A stretch of DNA of 22,077 nt from HXMU1420-2 sp040830545 (GTDB taxonomy: Bacteria; Pseudomonadota; Alphaproteobacteria; Rhodobacterales; Rhodobacteraceae): the NCBI GenBank assembly GCA_040830545.1, contig JBFOMB010000164.1, positions 1-22,077 on the forward strand, given 5' to 3'. Position numbers and translations under genes: made by a program. How positions within the stretch are numbered: the stretch's first letter is position 1; each line of letters opens with the position of its first letter. Positions 14,793 to 22,077 of the stretch are shown one piece after another. A model generated the notes under the pieces. That model saw only the letters and a program-made list of their open reading frames with translations, was not told where the DNA came from and searched no databases.

Positions 14793-17700
14793 ATGATTGG
14801 GCAGGGGTTGAACGGTACGAAACCCACGGTGATGCTTTGGCTGGCTGCGCTGCTGACCTGCACACTCTGCCTGTCCCATCCTGCTCTGGCACAAACCGAC
14901 ATCCTGGATCAGGCCTATGCCGCCTTTGACGCGGACCAACCGGACGAGGCCACGCGTCTGGCCAACCGCGCGCTTGAACAGGCCGCGACAGAGGGCGAGG
15001 AATATGATGCCCTAAATCTGTTGGCCGAGATCTACTATTACCACGGCCCGCAGGACCGCGCCATCGAACTGGCCGACGAAACCGACCGCCGCGCCATCGC
15101 GCTGCTCGGCGAACAGCACGAACAACGCCTGTCCACCCTGGAACGCCGCGCGGTACTGGCCAATGATGCCGGGCAACCCGCGCAGGCCATTCGCCTGTTT
15201 TCCGAAAGCCTGCGTCTGGGCCGCTCACTGGACCTCGGACCTGAAGAACGCCTGCCAGACGTCAGTAACCTCGCCGCGCTTTATCTGGAGGCCAACAACC
15301 CTGCCGCTGCAACCATCCTCGCGACCGAGGCCGTTTGGCTGGCCGTCGACCTCCACGGCACGTTCAGTCTGGAATACGCCGAGGCCGCCCTATTACGGGC
15401 CGAGGCCCTGCTGCGCTTAGGTCGCCCGGCCCAAGGGCTGGCCGACATGCTAGTCATGTTCGACACCGGCATTCCCGCCTACATGGAAGAATGGCCCGAC
15501 CTGGTCCCATGGTTTTCCGACGTCTTCGACCTCTACGATGCCGCCGCCGCTGAAGAAGGAGAAGTCGAGGCCATACAAGACATCTGGCTGTCTCGCGCCG
15601 CCCAGATCCGCGACACCCGCCCGCAATTGCCTGCTGACGTGATCTTTGAACAGATCGTCAACCCCACGGTGTCCGGCGACATCAACACCGGGGATGCAAA
15701 CGCCAGACGCATGTTTGACGGCACCCATCTGGACGACCCGCGCCCGGCAGAGGTTTATCAGTTCCTCGCGCTTGCCCACACCTATGCCGGCACCCCGGAT
15801 CGCGCCGCACCCTGGCTGTCACGGCTGGCCGGATACCCACCGGAGTTCCTGGCCAGCCTGATCACCGCACCCTGGGATCTGGCCAATCCGGTCCTGTCAG
15901 CCATGGTCGATCAAGGCGAATTCATCGCTATCCTCGACATTTATGCCGCTTTCGTGGACGCCGCCGCCATCGGCTATGGTTTCCTGCACCCACAGGTTCT
16001 GACCATGCGCATGGACTATATCGACGTGGCGCTGTTTCACGGCGACTTGGACACCGCTGCGGCGCAGATCGAACACCTCTCCGCCACGCCGCTGCCTCCG
16101 GACATGCAGGTCGCCACCCTGTTCCGACAGGCCAGCCTGTCACAAGGGCGCGGCAACATCGCGCGCGCGCTGGATTGGCTGAACACCGCGCGGCACAGCT
16201 ATGATCAGGCCGGGCTGACCGATGACGTGCTGCTGATCGAAATCCTGAACCTCGCCACCCATCTGGAACTGGCCGAAGGCCGCCCCGAGGCCGCGCTGGT
16301 CCACTCGCAGCGCAGCGCCGCCGCGCTGGAACGCGTGTTTGGCAAAGGTTCGCGCGAACTCGCCTCCACTCGGTTCAACGTGGTGCTCGCGCTCAGCGCC
16401 CTGGGCCGCACGGACGAGGCAGTGGCCTTGATCGCCGAAATCCGCGCGGATCTGGGAGACAAGCTGCAACCGGGCGATCCGTTCTGGGACACGCTGGTGA
16501 TTGCCGAACTGCGCATGGACCTTCGCGCAGGCCGCGTCCCCGACTTCGACAGCGCGCTCGCCGCGCTTGACGGCAGCGGCGCGTTTGAGGGAGAGCTGCG
16601 GCTGACCCTGCTCACCGCACTGGCGCAGATGTCCTATGACAATGGTCGGGCTGATCTTACCTTTGACCTGATCACCCGCGCCCGGGCCGCCCTGCCCGAC
16701 ATCCCCCACCTGCGCCACCCTCTGGACGTGCTGGAGGCCCGGTTGCGGCTGGATGACGGCGACCCCGCTGCCGCACTGGCCCTGTTCCGCGCCGTGGACG
16801 CGGATGCCGTGCGCTCGCTCACCGGGGCGTCTCAGGCGCACCTGCCCTATCACCTCGTCGCCCTGCAACAGCACATGAACACGCTGGGCGTCGAAGGCGC
16901 GGCGGTGTTAATGGAAGAGGCTTTCGCCCTCGCCCAGCGCATCAACACCACCGTCGCGGGCGAGGCGCTGGGTCAGGCCGCCGCGCGCTGGCAGGTGTCC
17001 CCGGGCCTCGGCACGTTGTTGCGCGCGGCGCAGGACACAGAAACCCGCATCGAAGACCTGCGCAGCGCCGTGGCGCAGGCCGCCGCTGATGGCACGGGCG
17101 AGGCGCAGGCCCGCGCCGCCCTGCAATCCGCCATCGACACACGCAGCGCCATTGATGCAGACATCACCACCCGCTTCCCGGATTATGCGGCCTATGCTGG
17201 CGCTCAGCCCGTGTCGCTGGCCGCGCTACAGGCCGTTTTGGCCCCGGACGAGGCCGCCATTGTGTTTTCCACCACCGACATTGTCACCGATGACGGCTAT
17301 GGCACCAGCGTTGTCACATTGGTCCTGCATGATCAGGTGCAGATGGCGGGCCTCACCTCTGCCCCATACCTGCGCGCACAGGCCGAAACCCTGCGCTGCG
17401 CCGCCGCCCTGACCGACCCGCGCTGCGCCCTGCAAAGGACCGACGGCCTGCGCGGCAGTTTCGACATGGATGTCTCGCCCGACGCCCCATCCCAGAGCTT
17501 CGATTTCGACACCGCTCATCAGGCCTACCTGGACCTGCTAGAGCCCTTCGCGTCGGACATCGCGGACAAACGCCACCTGATCTTTGTTCCCGATGCCAAC
17601 CTTGTCGCGATGCCGTTTCACCTGCTGTTGTCCACACCTCACGACCCGGGCCAAGGGTTCACCACTGCCCCCTGGCTGATCCGCGACCACGCGATTTCAG

Positions 17701-18521
17701 TGGTGCCTTCGGTCGCCAGCCTCTACGCCCTGCGCCAGCGCGCGCAGGCGGACGCGGACCGCGCCCCTTCCTTCCTCGGCGTTGGCGACCCACTGATCGG
17801 TCGGCAGGCCAACGGCGCGGTGGACTACCCCTGCGCCACCCCGGACACGTTTCAGGTCGCCGCCCTGGCACCCGACCTGACACGGGCCGCTGGCGGCATT
17901 GCCGCCTCGGTCCGGGGGCTGTCGGCCCTGCCCGAAACCCGCTGCGAACTGCGCGACATCGCCGTCCGGTTCGGGAACCGTCACCGCCTGCTGATGCAGG
18001 GCGAGGCCGAAGAAACCCGCCTGAAATCCCTCAGCGACAGTGGCGCGCTGGCGGATTACAGCGTGGTCAGCTTTGCCACCCATGGCCTGATCGCCGGTGA
18101 AATCGGCAATAACGAGGCCGCGTTGGTGATGACCCCACCCGCGCAAGAGAGCCCGGAGTCGGATGGCCTGCTGACCACCGCCGAGATCGCCGCACTCCGC
18201 CTGAACGCGGATTTCGTGATCCTGTCGGCGTGCAACACCGGGTCGGGCGGGTCCGTGTCCGAAGAAGGCCTGTCCGGCCTTGCCAGCGCGTTTTTCTACG
18301 CAGGTGCGCGCAATCTGCTGGTGTCCCACTGGCCGGTTTACTCGGACGCAGCGGTCGATCTGACCACGCGCCTGTTCGACGACACGGCCCAATCCGACCG
18401 GGACCGCGCCGCCGCTTTGCGCCGCGCGATGCTCAGCGTGCTGGATGACCCGGATGCCGACACCCGCCAAACGCACCCGGCCTACTGGGCGCCCTTCATG
18501 CTGATCGGTGCAGGCGGCTGA
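14793..18521 (+). CDS. exported TPR-CHAT caspase-like protein
   Basis: The 1242-residue protein has a Sec signal peptide ending around PALA|Q (residue 33). A long helical TPR-like region follows (about 35-780, with repeated A/L-rich pairs such as AYAAFDADQPDEATRLANRAL). A C-terminal CHAT domain (about 808-1242) is a clan CD, caspase-like peptidase domain. The catalytic pair is intact: H1097 in SFATHG and C1147 in LSACNTGSGG. Strand motifs typical of CHAT precede it (LIFVPDANLVAMPFHLLL, SVVPSVASLYALR). ATG 14793 is preferred over GTG 14790 because GGGGG lies four bases before it. The signal peptide predicts a periplasmic or envelope location. The role and substrate are unknown, and no obvious partner lies beside it. 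Confidence 0.88.
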   Translation: MIGQGLNGTKPTVMLWLAALLTCTLCLSHPALAQTDILDQAYAAFDADQPDEATRLANRALEQAATEGEEYDALNLLAEIYYYHGPQDRAIELADETDRRAIALLGEQHEQRLSTLERRAVLANDAGQPAQAIRLFSESLRLGRSLDLGPEERLPDVSNLAALYLEANNPAAATILATEAVWLAVDLHGTFSLEYAEAALLRAEALLRLGRPAQGLADMLVMFDTGIPAYMEEWPDLVPWFSDVFDLYDAAAAEEGEVEAIQDIWLSRAAQIRDTRPQLPADVIFEQIVNPTVSGDINTGDANARRMFDGTHLDDPRPAEVYQFLALAHTYAGTPDRAAPWLSRLAGYPPEFLASLITAPWDLANPVLSAMVDQGEFIAILDIYAAFVDAAAIGYGFLHPQVLTMRMDYIDVALFHGDLDTAAAQIEHLSATPLPPDMQVATLFRQASLSQGRGNIARALDWLNTARHSYDQAGLTDDVLLIEILNLATHLELAEGRPEAALVHSQRSAAALERVFGKGSRELASTRFNVVLALSALGRTDEAVALIAEIRADLGDKLQPGDPFWDTLVIAELRMDLRAGRVPDFDSALAALDGSGAFEGELRLTLLTALAQMSYDNGRADLTFDLITRARAALPDIPHLRHPLDVLEARLRLDDGDPAAALALFRAVDADAVRSLTGASQAHLPYHLVALQQHMNTLGVEGAAVLMEEAFALAQRINTTVAGEALGQAAARWQVSPGLGTLLRAAQDTETRIEDLRSAVAQAAADGTGEAQARAALQSAIDTRSAIDADITTRFPDYAAYAGAQPVSLAALQAVLAPDEAAIVFSTTDIVTDDGYGTSVVTLVLHDQVQMAGLTSAPYLRAQAETLRCAAALTDPRCALQRTDGLRGSFDMDVSPDAPSQSFDFDTAHQAYLDLLEPFASDIADKRHLIFVPDANLVAMPFHLLLSTPHDPGQGFTTAPWLIRDHAISVVPSVASLYALRQRAQADADRAPSFLGVGDPLIGRQANGAVDYPCATPDTFQVAALAPDLTRAAGGIAASVRGLSALPETRCELRDIAVRFGNRHRLLMQGEAEETRLKSLSDSGALADYSVVSFATHGLIAGEIGNNEAALVMTPPAQESPESDGLLTTAEIAALRLNADFVILSACNTGSGGSVSEEGLSGLASAFFYAGARNLLVSHWPVYSDAAVDLTTRLFDDTAQSDRDRAAALRRAMLSVLDDPDADTRQTHPAYWAPFMLIGAGG

Positions 18522-18536
18522 CACAGACGTAACGCA

Positions 18537-18594
18537 GTCCCGGACCTGATCCGGGACCTCCACCTGATCCGAGGCCCCGGCTCAAGGCCGGGGC
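18537..18594. terminator. two adjacent GC-rich palindromes between convergent genes
   Basis: Two perfect inverted repeats stand in tandem. The first (18537-18557) has the stem GTCCCGGA / TCCGGGAC and loop CCTGA. The second (18574-18594) has the stem GCCCCGGC / GCCGGGGC and loop TCAAG. Both have 8-bp stems and 5-base loops, and they lie between the convergent CHAT and glutathione transferase genes. They may act as a bidirectional terminator or transcript-end stabiliser, although no U-run follows. A similar unit lies at 1985-2005, which suggests a dispersed repeat family. Confidence 0.55.
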
Positions 18595-18637
18595 TGCGAC
18601 GCCGTTTACCCTCGGACGGCGGAAAAACGGTCCCCTC

Positions 18638-19330
18638 TTAAGACTCCCGCGTATGCGCCATCAGATGTTTGCGCGCCTCTTCGTCCCACTTCCCCTGCGG
18701 TTTGCCGAACTCGGATCCTACCTGATACCCGCGCCGCAACCCGGGCCGCGTTTTCATCAGGTCGTACCACCGACGCACATTCGGAAACTGGCCTAGGTCG
18801 ATCTCCTGCTTCTTGTAGGTCAGCACCCAGGGCCAGCAGGCAAAATCCGCAATGGAACACGCACCGCAAATGTACTCCCGACCCTCCAATCGCCGATCCA
18901 GCACACCGTAAAGGCGCAGGGATTCCGTATGATAGCGCTCCGCCGCATAAGGCACAGGCTCCGGCGCGTAGAACTTGAAATGCCCGTTCTGGCCAAACAT
19001 CGGGCCCATGCCACCCATCTGCCACATCAGCCATTCCATCACCTCGGTCCGCCCGCGCAGGTCCGTGGGCAGGAACATCCCGGTCTTTTCCGCTAAATAG
19101 ACCAGGATCGCGCCGGTCTCGAACACCGACACCGGTTCCCCCCCGTCGCCCGGATCATGATCCACAATGGCGGGCATCCGGTTGTTCGGACTGATCTTCA
19201 GGAACTCAGGCTGAAACTGATCGCCGCGCCCGATATTCACCGGCACAACCCGATACTCCAGCCCCATCTCCTCCAGCGCGATAGAGATCTTCCACCCATT
19301 TGGGGTGGGCCAGTAATGGGCGTCAATCAC
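18638..19330 (-). CDS. yfcG: YfcG-type (nu class) glutathione transferase / disulfide oxidoreductase
   Basis: The 230-residue protein closely follows E. coli YfcG. It has an N-terminal thioredoxin fold with the active-site stretch PTPNGWK (T9, N11), the glutathione-contacting ISPNNRMPAIVDH and FETGAILVYLAEKTG, and a helical C-terminal domain with MGPMFGQNGHF and SIADFACWPWV. Family members use one or two glutathiones to reduce disulfides and organic peroxides in the cytoplasm. The GTG at 19330 is chosen because AGGAG lies seven bases upstream and the protein then starts at the same residue as YfcG. A longer frame to 19366 is not supported. It is divergent from the small monooxygenase-fold gene. 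Confidence 0.9.
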   Translation of the reverse strand: MIDAHYWPTPNGWKISIALEEMGLEYRVVPVNIGRGDQFQPEFLKISPNNRMPAIVDHDPGDGGEPVSVFETGAILVYLAEKTGMFLPTDLRGRTEVMEWLMWQMGGMGPMFGQNGHFKFYAPEPVPYAAERYHTESLRLYGVLDRRLEGREYICGACSIADFACWPWVLTYKKQEIDLGQFPNVRRWYDLMKTRPGLRRGYQVGSEFGKPQGKWDEEARKHLMAHTRES

Positions 19331-19460
19331 GTCTTGTCTCCTCGCTGTTCGGGTCGCGCGCAGCAAACCAAATCACCGCGCCCGCTGCAACCACGCACGC
19401 TTGACCCCTGGGCGCCAAACTCGCACCTTGCGCCCAACAGCCACGACACCGAGCCACGAT
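19331..19460. promoter_or_regulatory. divergent intergenic region (glutathione transferase versus ABM-fold gene)
   Basis: This 130-bp gap between two divergent start codons must contain both promoters, or one bidirectional region. Apart from the AGGAG site of the transferase gene (19338-19342, minus strand), no clear promoter elements or operators were recognised. Confidence 0.4.
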
Positions 19461-19799
19461 ATGTCCCGTTTCGCCCCCCTGCCCGAACCACCCTATTATG
19501 CCGTGATCTTCACCGCGCAACGGACCGCACAGGACGAACCCGGCTACGGTGGCATGGCGGATGCGATGACCAAACTCGCCGCTGAACAACCCGGCTATAT
19601 CGGCGTGGAATCCACCCGGGACGCCGAAGGGCTCGGCATCACTGTCAGCTACTGGCAGGATGAGGAATCGCTGCTGAACTGGAAGGCCGTCGCCCAACAC
19701 GCGCTGGCACAGCAATTGGGCAAGGACAAATGGTATTCCCACTACACCCTGCGCGTGGCCAAGGTCGAACGGGCCTATGATGGCCCCGAGGGCCGCTGA
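19461..19799 (+). CDS. antibiotic biosynthesis monooxygenase (ABM) fold protein
   Basis: The 112-residue protein has the features of the small ABM-fold family: PYYAVIFTAQRT at the start, YGGMADAMTKLAAEQPGYIGVES, and ISYWQDEESLLNWK-like segments (here VSYWQDEESLLNWKA). It resembles YqjZ-type proteins. These are dimeric alpha/beta-barrel proteins, and most have no proven reaction. A role in handling quinones, heme or reactive compounds is possible, and its divergent pairing with a glutathione transferase fits a detoxification role, but this is inference. The ATG at 19461 is chosen because conservation starts there; only a weak GAG precedes it. Confidence 0.82.
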   Translation: MSRFAPLPEPPYYAVIFTAQRTAQDEPGYGGMADAMTKLAAEQPGYIGVESTRDAEGLGITVSYWQDEESLLNWKAVAQHALAQQLGKDKWYSHYTLRVAKVERAYDGPEGR

Positions 19800-19996
19800 C
19801 CTTTCCGGTGCCCCGCCACCTGTATCGAACCCGCTATCTTCAGCATTGGGTCGTACAGCTGTGATACGCACGGCCCTGACCGCGCCACAGGCAAACAGAA
19901 CAGTCCTGCCATAAGCTCATCCCGATACGGTGTCGTGGTTCGACCTGTCGCCGCAAATCAAATAGACACGGTTCGCGATTTGCCCACCATGTCCGG

Positions 19997-21358
19997 TCAG
20001 GCCGCAACCCCCTCGGGCCTTGCATCCAACGCGTCCCAACCCTCAATCCAGTCGTCGCCCAGCGCCGCCACCAGCGGCGCCAGTTCCCGCTCATAGGCCG
20101 TCCATTTGCCCAACGCCCCGCGATTGATCTTCTCCCGCACCTGATACATGGACGCTGTGCGTGTCGGCCCCTGCCCCGCCTCGGGCGACAGGCAGTCCGC
20201 GTGATACGGCAGCCCGACATGCTCCAGCAGCCCGCGAATTTCGGCTTCTGGCCGCTCGACCAAAGCACGATAGGACTGCCGCCGGAATGTGGCTCCCAAC
20301 CTTTGCTCCTGAATATCCGCGGCTGCATAGACCGCCCGTGTCATATGACCGATCCACTCCAGCTGGTGCGAAAACGCATTCCCCTCAAAGAAGTTCGTGC
20401 AAAAACAACTGAGCCCCACATCCAGCGGGTGACGCTGCAGGAACACGAACCGCGCCTCCGGCAGAATCCAACGCGCAAAATCCAGTTCGAAGATATTCAA
20501 CGGCATCTTGTCCAGCACCACACGATCCGCCTCACCTGGCGGCAAACCAAGGGCTTGCAAGTACACGTCGCGCAGAGTTTCAGCGGCTTCTTCCGTCCTC
20601 TGCGAAGGCCACCCTGCCGCCCGCGCCTGTGTCAATGCGTGTGTCAGCGCGCGGCTCTCTCCGGCGGACGTCACGCGCGGGTGCCGTTCCAGAATACTCT
20701 CAACCAAGGTTGTCCCGGATCGCGGCATGCCCGCGATGAACACCAGTGTCGGCCCACCGCTCGTTGCCAGAGGAGCAGCGCGGTCTTCCAGTGCTTTCAG
20801 ACGCAGCTCCACCTCTTCCGTCGGATATGTCACCCGAGCCGCTGCTTTCGACGCGGCGAATCGACGAAACGCAATCTTGTGCCGCCCGGCCCGCTCCTCA
20901 ATTCGGCCAAGCGCATTCAGCGCCATGACCCGGTCTGCCCCGCTGATCCCCTTGCCCTGGACCAAATCGCGCAACCGCCGTGTCATCGCGCCATTTCTGG
21001 AAAACGGCGAGATACGGTTCAACGCCGCCAGCACCGGAACCGAACGCGGCTCCAGCGCCAGCGCCCGCTGCAGGCAAGACGTCGCCAGATCCCTGTCCCC
21101 CATGCTCGCCGCCATCGCGGCACGCTTGGACCATGCCGCGGAAATCCCGGGCCAGCCATCAGTGATGACGGCCATCATCGCCAGCGCCGTGGCCCCATCC
21201 CCCAGCCGCCAGTAACACATCGCCGCCACGTCCAAAGCGCCCGGATCATTTGCGCAATCACGCATCGCCGGAAGCAGCTGTGCCAGTGCCGCGTCAGGAC
21301 GACCAGCCTGCAACAGGCTCTGCGCCTGCGTCAGGCGCGCGCGTGTATCGGGTTTCAT
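19997..21358 (-). CDS. TPR-containing sulfotransferase family protein
   Basis: The 453-residue protein has an N-terminal TPR-like helical region (about 5-190). A sulfotransferase domain follows from about 203. The PAPS 5'-phosphosulfate loop is IAGMPRSGTTLVE (208-220), DKMPLN lies at 283-288, and the 3'-phosphate site is QRHPLDVGLSCF (R309, S317). It is expected to transfer a sulfuryl group from PAPS to an unknown acceptor. No signal peptide is visible. The ATG has GGAGG with a five-base spacer, which is better than the upstream TTG at 21373. A 70-bp gap separates it from the lytic transglycosylase gene on the same strand. Confidence 0.88.
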   Translation of the reverse strand: MKPDTRARLTQAQSLLQAGRPDAALAQLLPAMRDCANDPGALDVAAMCYWRLGDGATALAMMAVITDGWPGISAAWSKRAAMAASMGDRDLATSCLQRALALEPRSVPVLAALNRISPFSRNGAMTRRLRDLVQGKGISGADRVMALNALGRIEERAGRHKIAFRRFAASKAAARVTYPTEEVELRLKALEDRAAPLATSGGPTLVFIAGMPRSGTTLVESILERHPRVTSAGESRALTHALTQARAAGWPSQRTEEAAETLRDVYLQALGLPPGEADRVVLDKMPLNIFELDFARWILPEARFVFLQRHPLDVGLSCFCTNFFEGNAFSHQLEWIGHMTRAVYAAADIQEQRLGATFRRQSYRALVERPEAEIRGLLEHVGLPYHADCLSPEAGQGPTRTASMYQVREKINRGALGKWTAYERELAPLVAALGDDWIEGWDALDARPEGVAA

Positions 21359-21428
21359 TCCGGCCTCCGTCAATCGTTCATGACGCAGGCTTGCATGTTT
21401 CAGGTAAATGCCGGGTGAATCCGGGGCC

Positions 21429-22013
21429 TCAGCTGCCCCAGATGATTTTCACGTAGTTCTCGGTCTCTTTGTAGGGCGGCACACCCCCGTATTTGCGCAC
21501 CGCTTCCGGCCCCGCGTTATATGCCGCCAAAGCCAGCCGCCAGGATCCGAAGTCGCGATACTGTTCGGCCAGATAACGCGCGCCGCCTTCCAGGTTCTCC
21601 TGCGGGTCCAGCGGATCCACTCGCAGATACTCCGCCGTCTGCGGCATCAACTGCGCCAGACCCAAAGCACCCTTGTGCGACTTGGCCGTCGGATTCCAAC
21701 CGCTTTCCTGCTGCACCAGCCGCGCGAACAGCTCTTCGGGCACGCCATGCTTGCGCGCCGCCGCCTTTGCCATCGGCAGAAACTCACCCTTGTACTTGCC
21801 GTTGTAATTCAGCGGCCCCCATTTGGTTGGCGTGTTGACCTTGGGCGGCTGCAGCCGCACCGAATTCGCGTATTGCTGCGACGCCCGGTTATCCAGAACC
21901 TTGGTGCGCGACTTGAACAGATTACGTTGGCTTTTCGACGAAAACATATCCGCAGACACCGGCACTGCCAGCCCCAGGGACGTCAATCCAACCACAACAT
22001 ACCGCCTAAACAT
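21429..22013 (-). CDS. small periplasmic lytic transglycosylase (SLT domain)
   Basis: The 194-residue protein has a signal peptide (MFRRYVVVG through PVSA, cleavage near residue 21). After about 50 low-complexity residues it has a family 1 SLT domain (about 75-192) with catalytic E103 in QQESGWNP, GALGLAQLMPQTA (115-127), NLEGGARYL and ALAAYNAGPEAV. These enzymes cleave the MurNAc-GlcNAc bond of peptidoglycan and form 1,6-anhydro ends. It lacks the long N-terminal domain of Slt70-type enzymes. ATG 22013 is preferred over the adjacent TTG 22016; AAGG lies upstream. Confidence 0.9.
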   Translation of the reverse strand: MFRRYVVVGLTSLGLAVPVSADMFSSKSQRNLFKSRTKVLDNRASQQYANSVRLQPPKVNTPTKWGPLNYNGKYKGEFLPMAKAAARKHGVPEELFARLVQQESGWNPTAKSHKGALGLAQLMPQTAEYLRVDPLDPQENLEGGARYLAEQYRDFGSWRLALAAYNAGPEAVRKYGGVPPYKETENYVKIIWGS

Positions 22014-22077
22014 CAAGTGCTTGCCTTAAACCTCAATGTATTTTGGCGGACTATATGGGGATTGCCTCGTGAAATCC

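Noticed and set aside
14850..14895. Lipoprotein signal in the CHAT protein
   Set aside because: Cysteines occur in the hydrophobic core, but none sits in a proper lipobox. The ALA|Q site fits an ordinary Sec signal peptide.
14793..18521. A CHAT-based anti-phage suicide system (CHAT plus gasdermin, or CRISPR-linked)
   Set aside because: No gasdermin-like gene, CRISPR array or Cas gene is adjacent, and the signal peptide argues against a cytoplasmic defence role.
19800..19996. Hidden small gene or RNA between the ABM-fold and sulfotransferase genes
   Set aside because: No open frame with a ribosome binding site, no tRNA-like fold and no strong hairpin was seen in this 197-bp gap.
20201..21418. 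405-codon plus-strand open frame opposite the sulfotransferase
   Set aside because: It is antisense to a gene with clear PAPS-binding motifs. The translated sequence is basic and low in structure, with no family match.

Overview
The window is about 22 kb of GC-rich, tightly packed DNA. It looks like a marine or soil alphaproteobacterium of the Rhodobacterales (Roseobacter-type). Evidence for this is the codon usage, the GGGAGG-type ribosome binding sites, the branched-chain-type ABC operon layout, and the small GC-rich palindromes between genes. This placement is inferred from protein style and not from a phylogenetic marker.

Region 1 (187-14637, all minus strand) looks like one long catabolic locus read from 14637 down to 187. 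In transcription order it encodes a periplasmic substrate-binding protein, two ATPases (LivG-like, LivF-like) and two permeases (LivH-like, LivM-like) of a branched-chain/amide-type ABC importer. These are followed by a homologue of the large, iron-binding subunit of N,N-dimethylformamidase (DMFase), a LuxR-type regulator, two paralogous CocE/NonD serine hydrolases, and an IlvD/Edd sugar-acid dehydratase. Most junctions are overlaps or gaps of a few bases. The exceptions are 126 bp before the first hydrolase and 133 bp before the dehydratase.

The most striking feature is the LivM-like permease gene (9501-11027). Its reading frame runs without a stop into a C-terminal domain that resembles the small (alpha) subunit of DMFase, and the large-subunit gene follows one base later. 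At the domain junction there is an in-frame ATG with a strong Shine-Dalgarno site. The locus could therefore make both a membrane-tethered and a free small subunit. A working model is import of a small amide by the ABC system, hydrolysis by the DMFase-like enzyme partly docked on its own transporter, further hydrolysis by the CocE-like enzymes, and dehydration of a hydroxy-acid product. The actual substrate is unknown.

Region 2 (14793-18521, plus strand) is a divergent gene for a large exported TPR-CHAT protein whose caspase-like His/Cys pair is intact. It ends in a pair of perfect GC-rich palindromes.

Region 3 (18638-22013) holds unrelated small units: a YfcG-type glutathione transferase (minus), a divergent antibiotic-biosynthesis-monooxygenase-fold protein (plus), a TPR-sulfotransferase (minus) and a small lytic transglycosylase (minus). 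The first ~130 bases are a C-rich low-complexity stretch that looks like a contig edge. No rRNA, tRNA, CRISPR array, transposase or integrase was seen.
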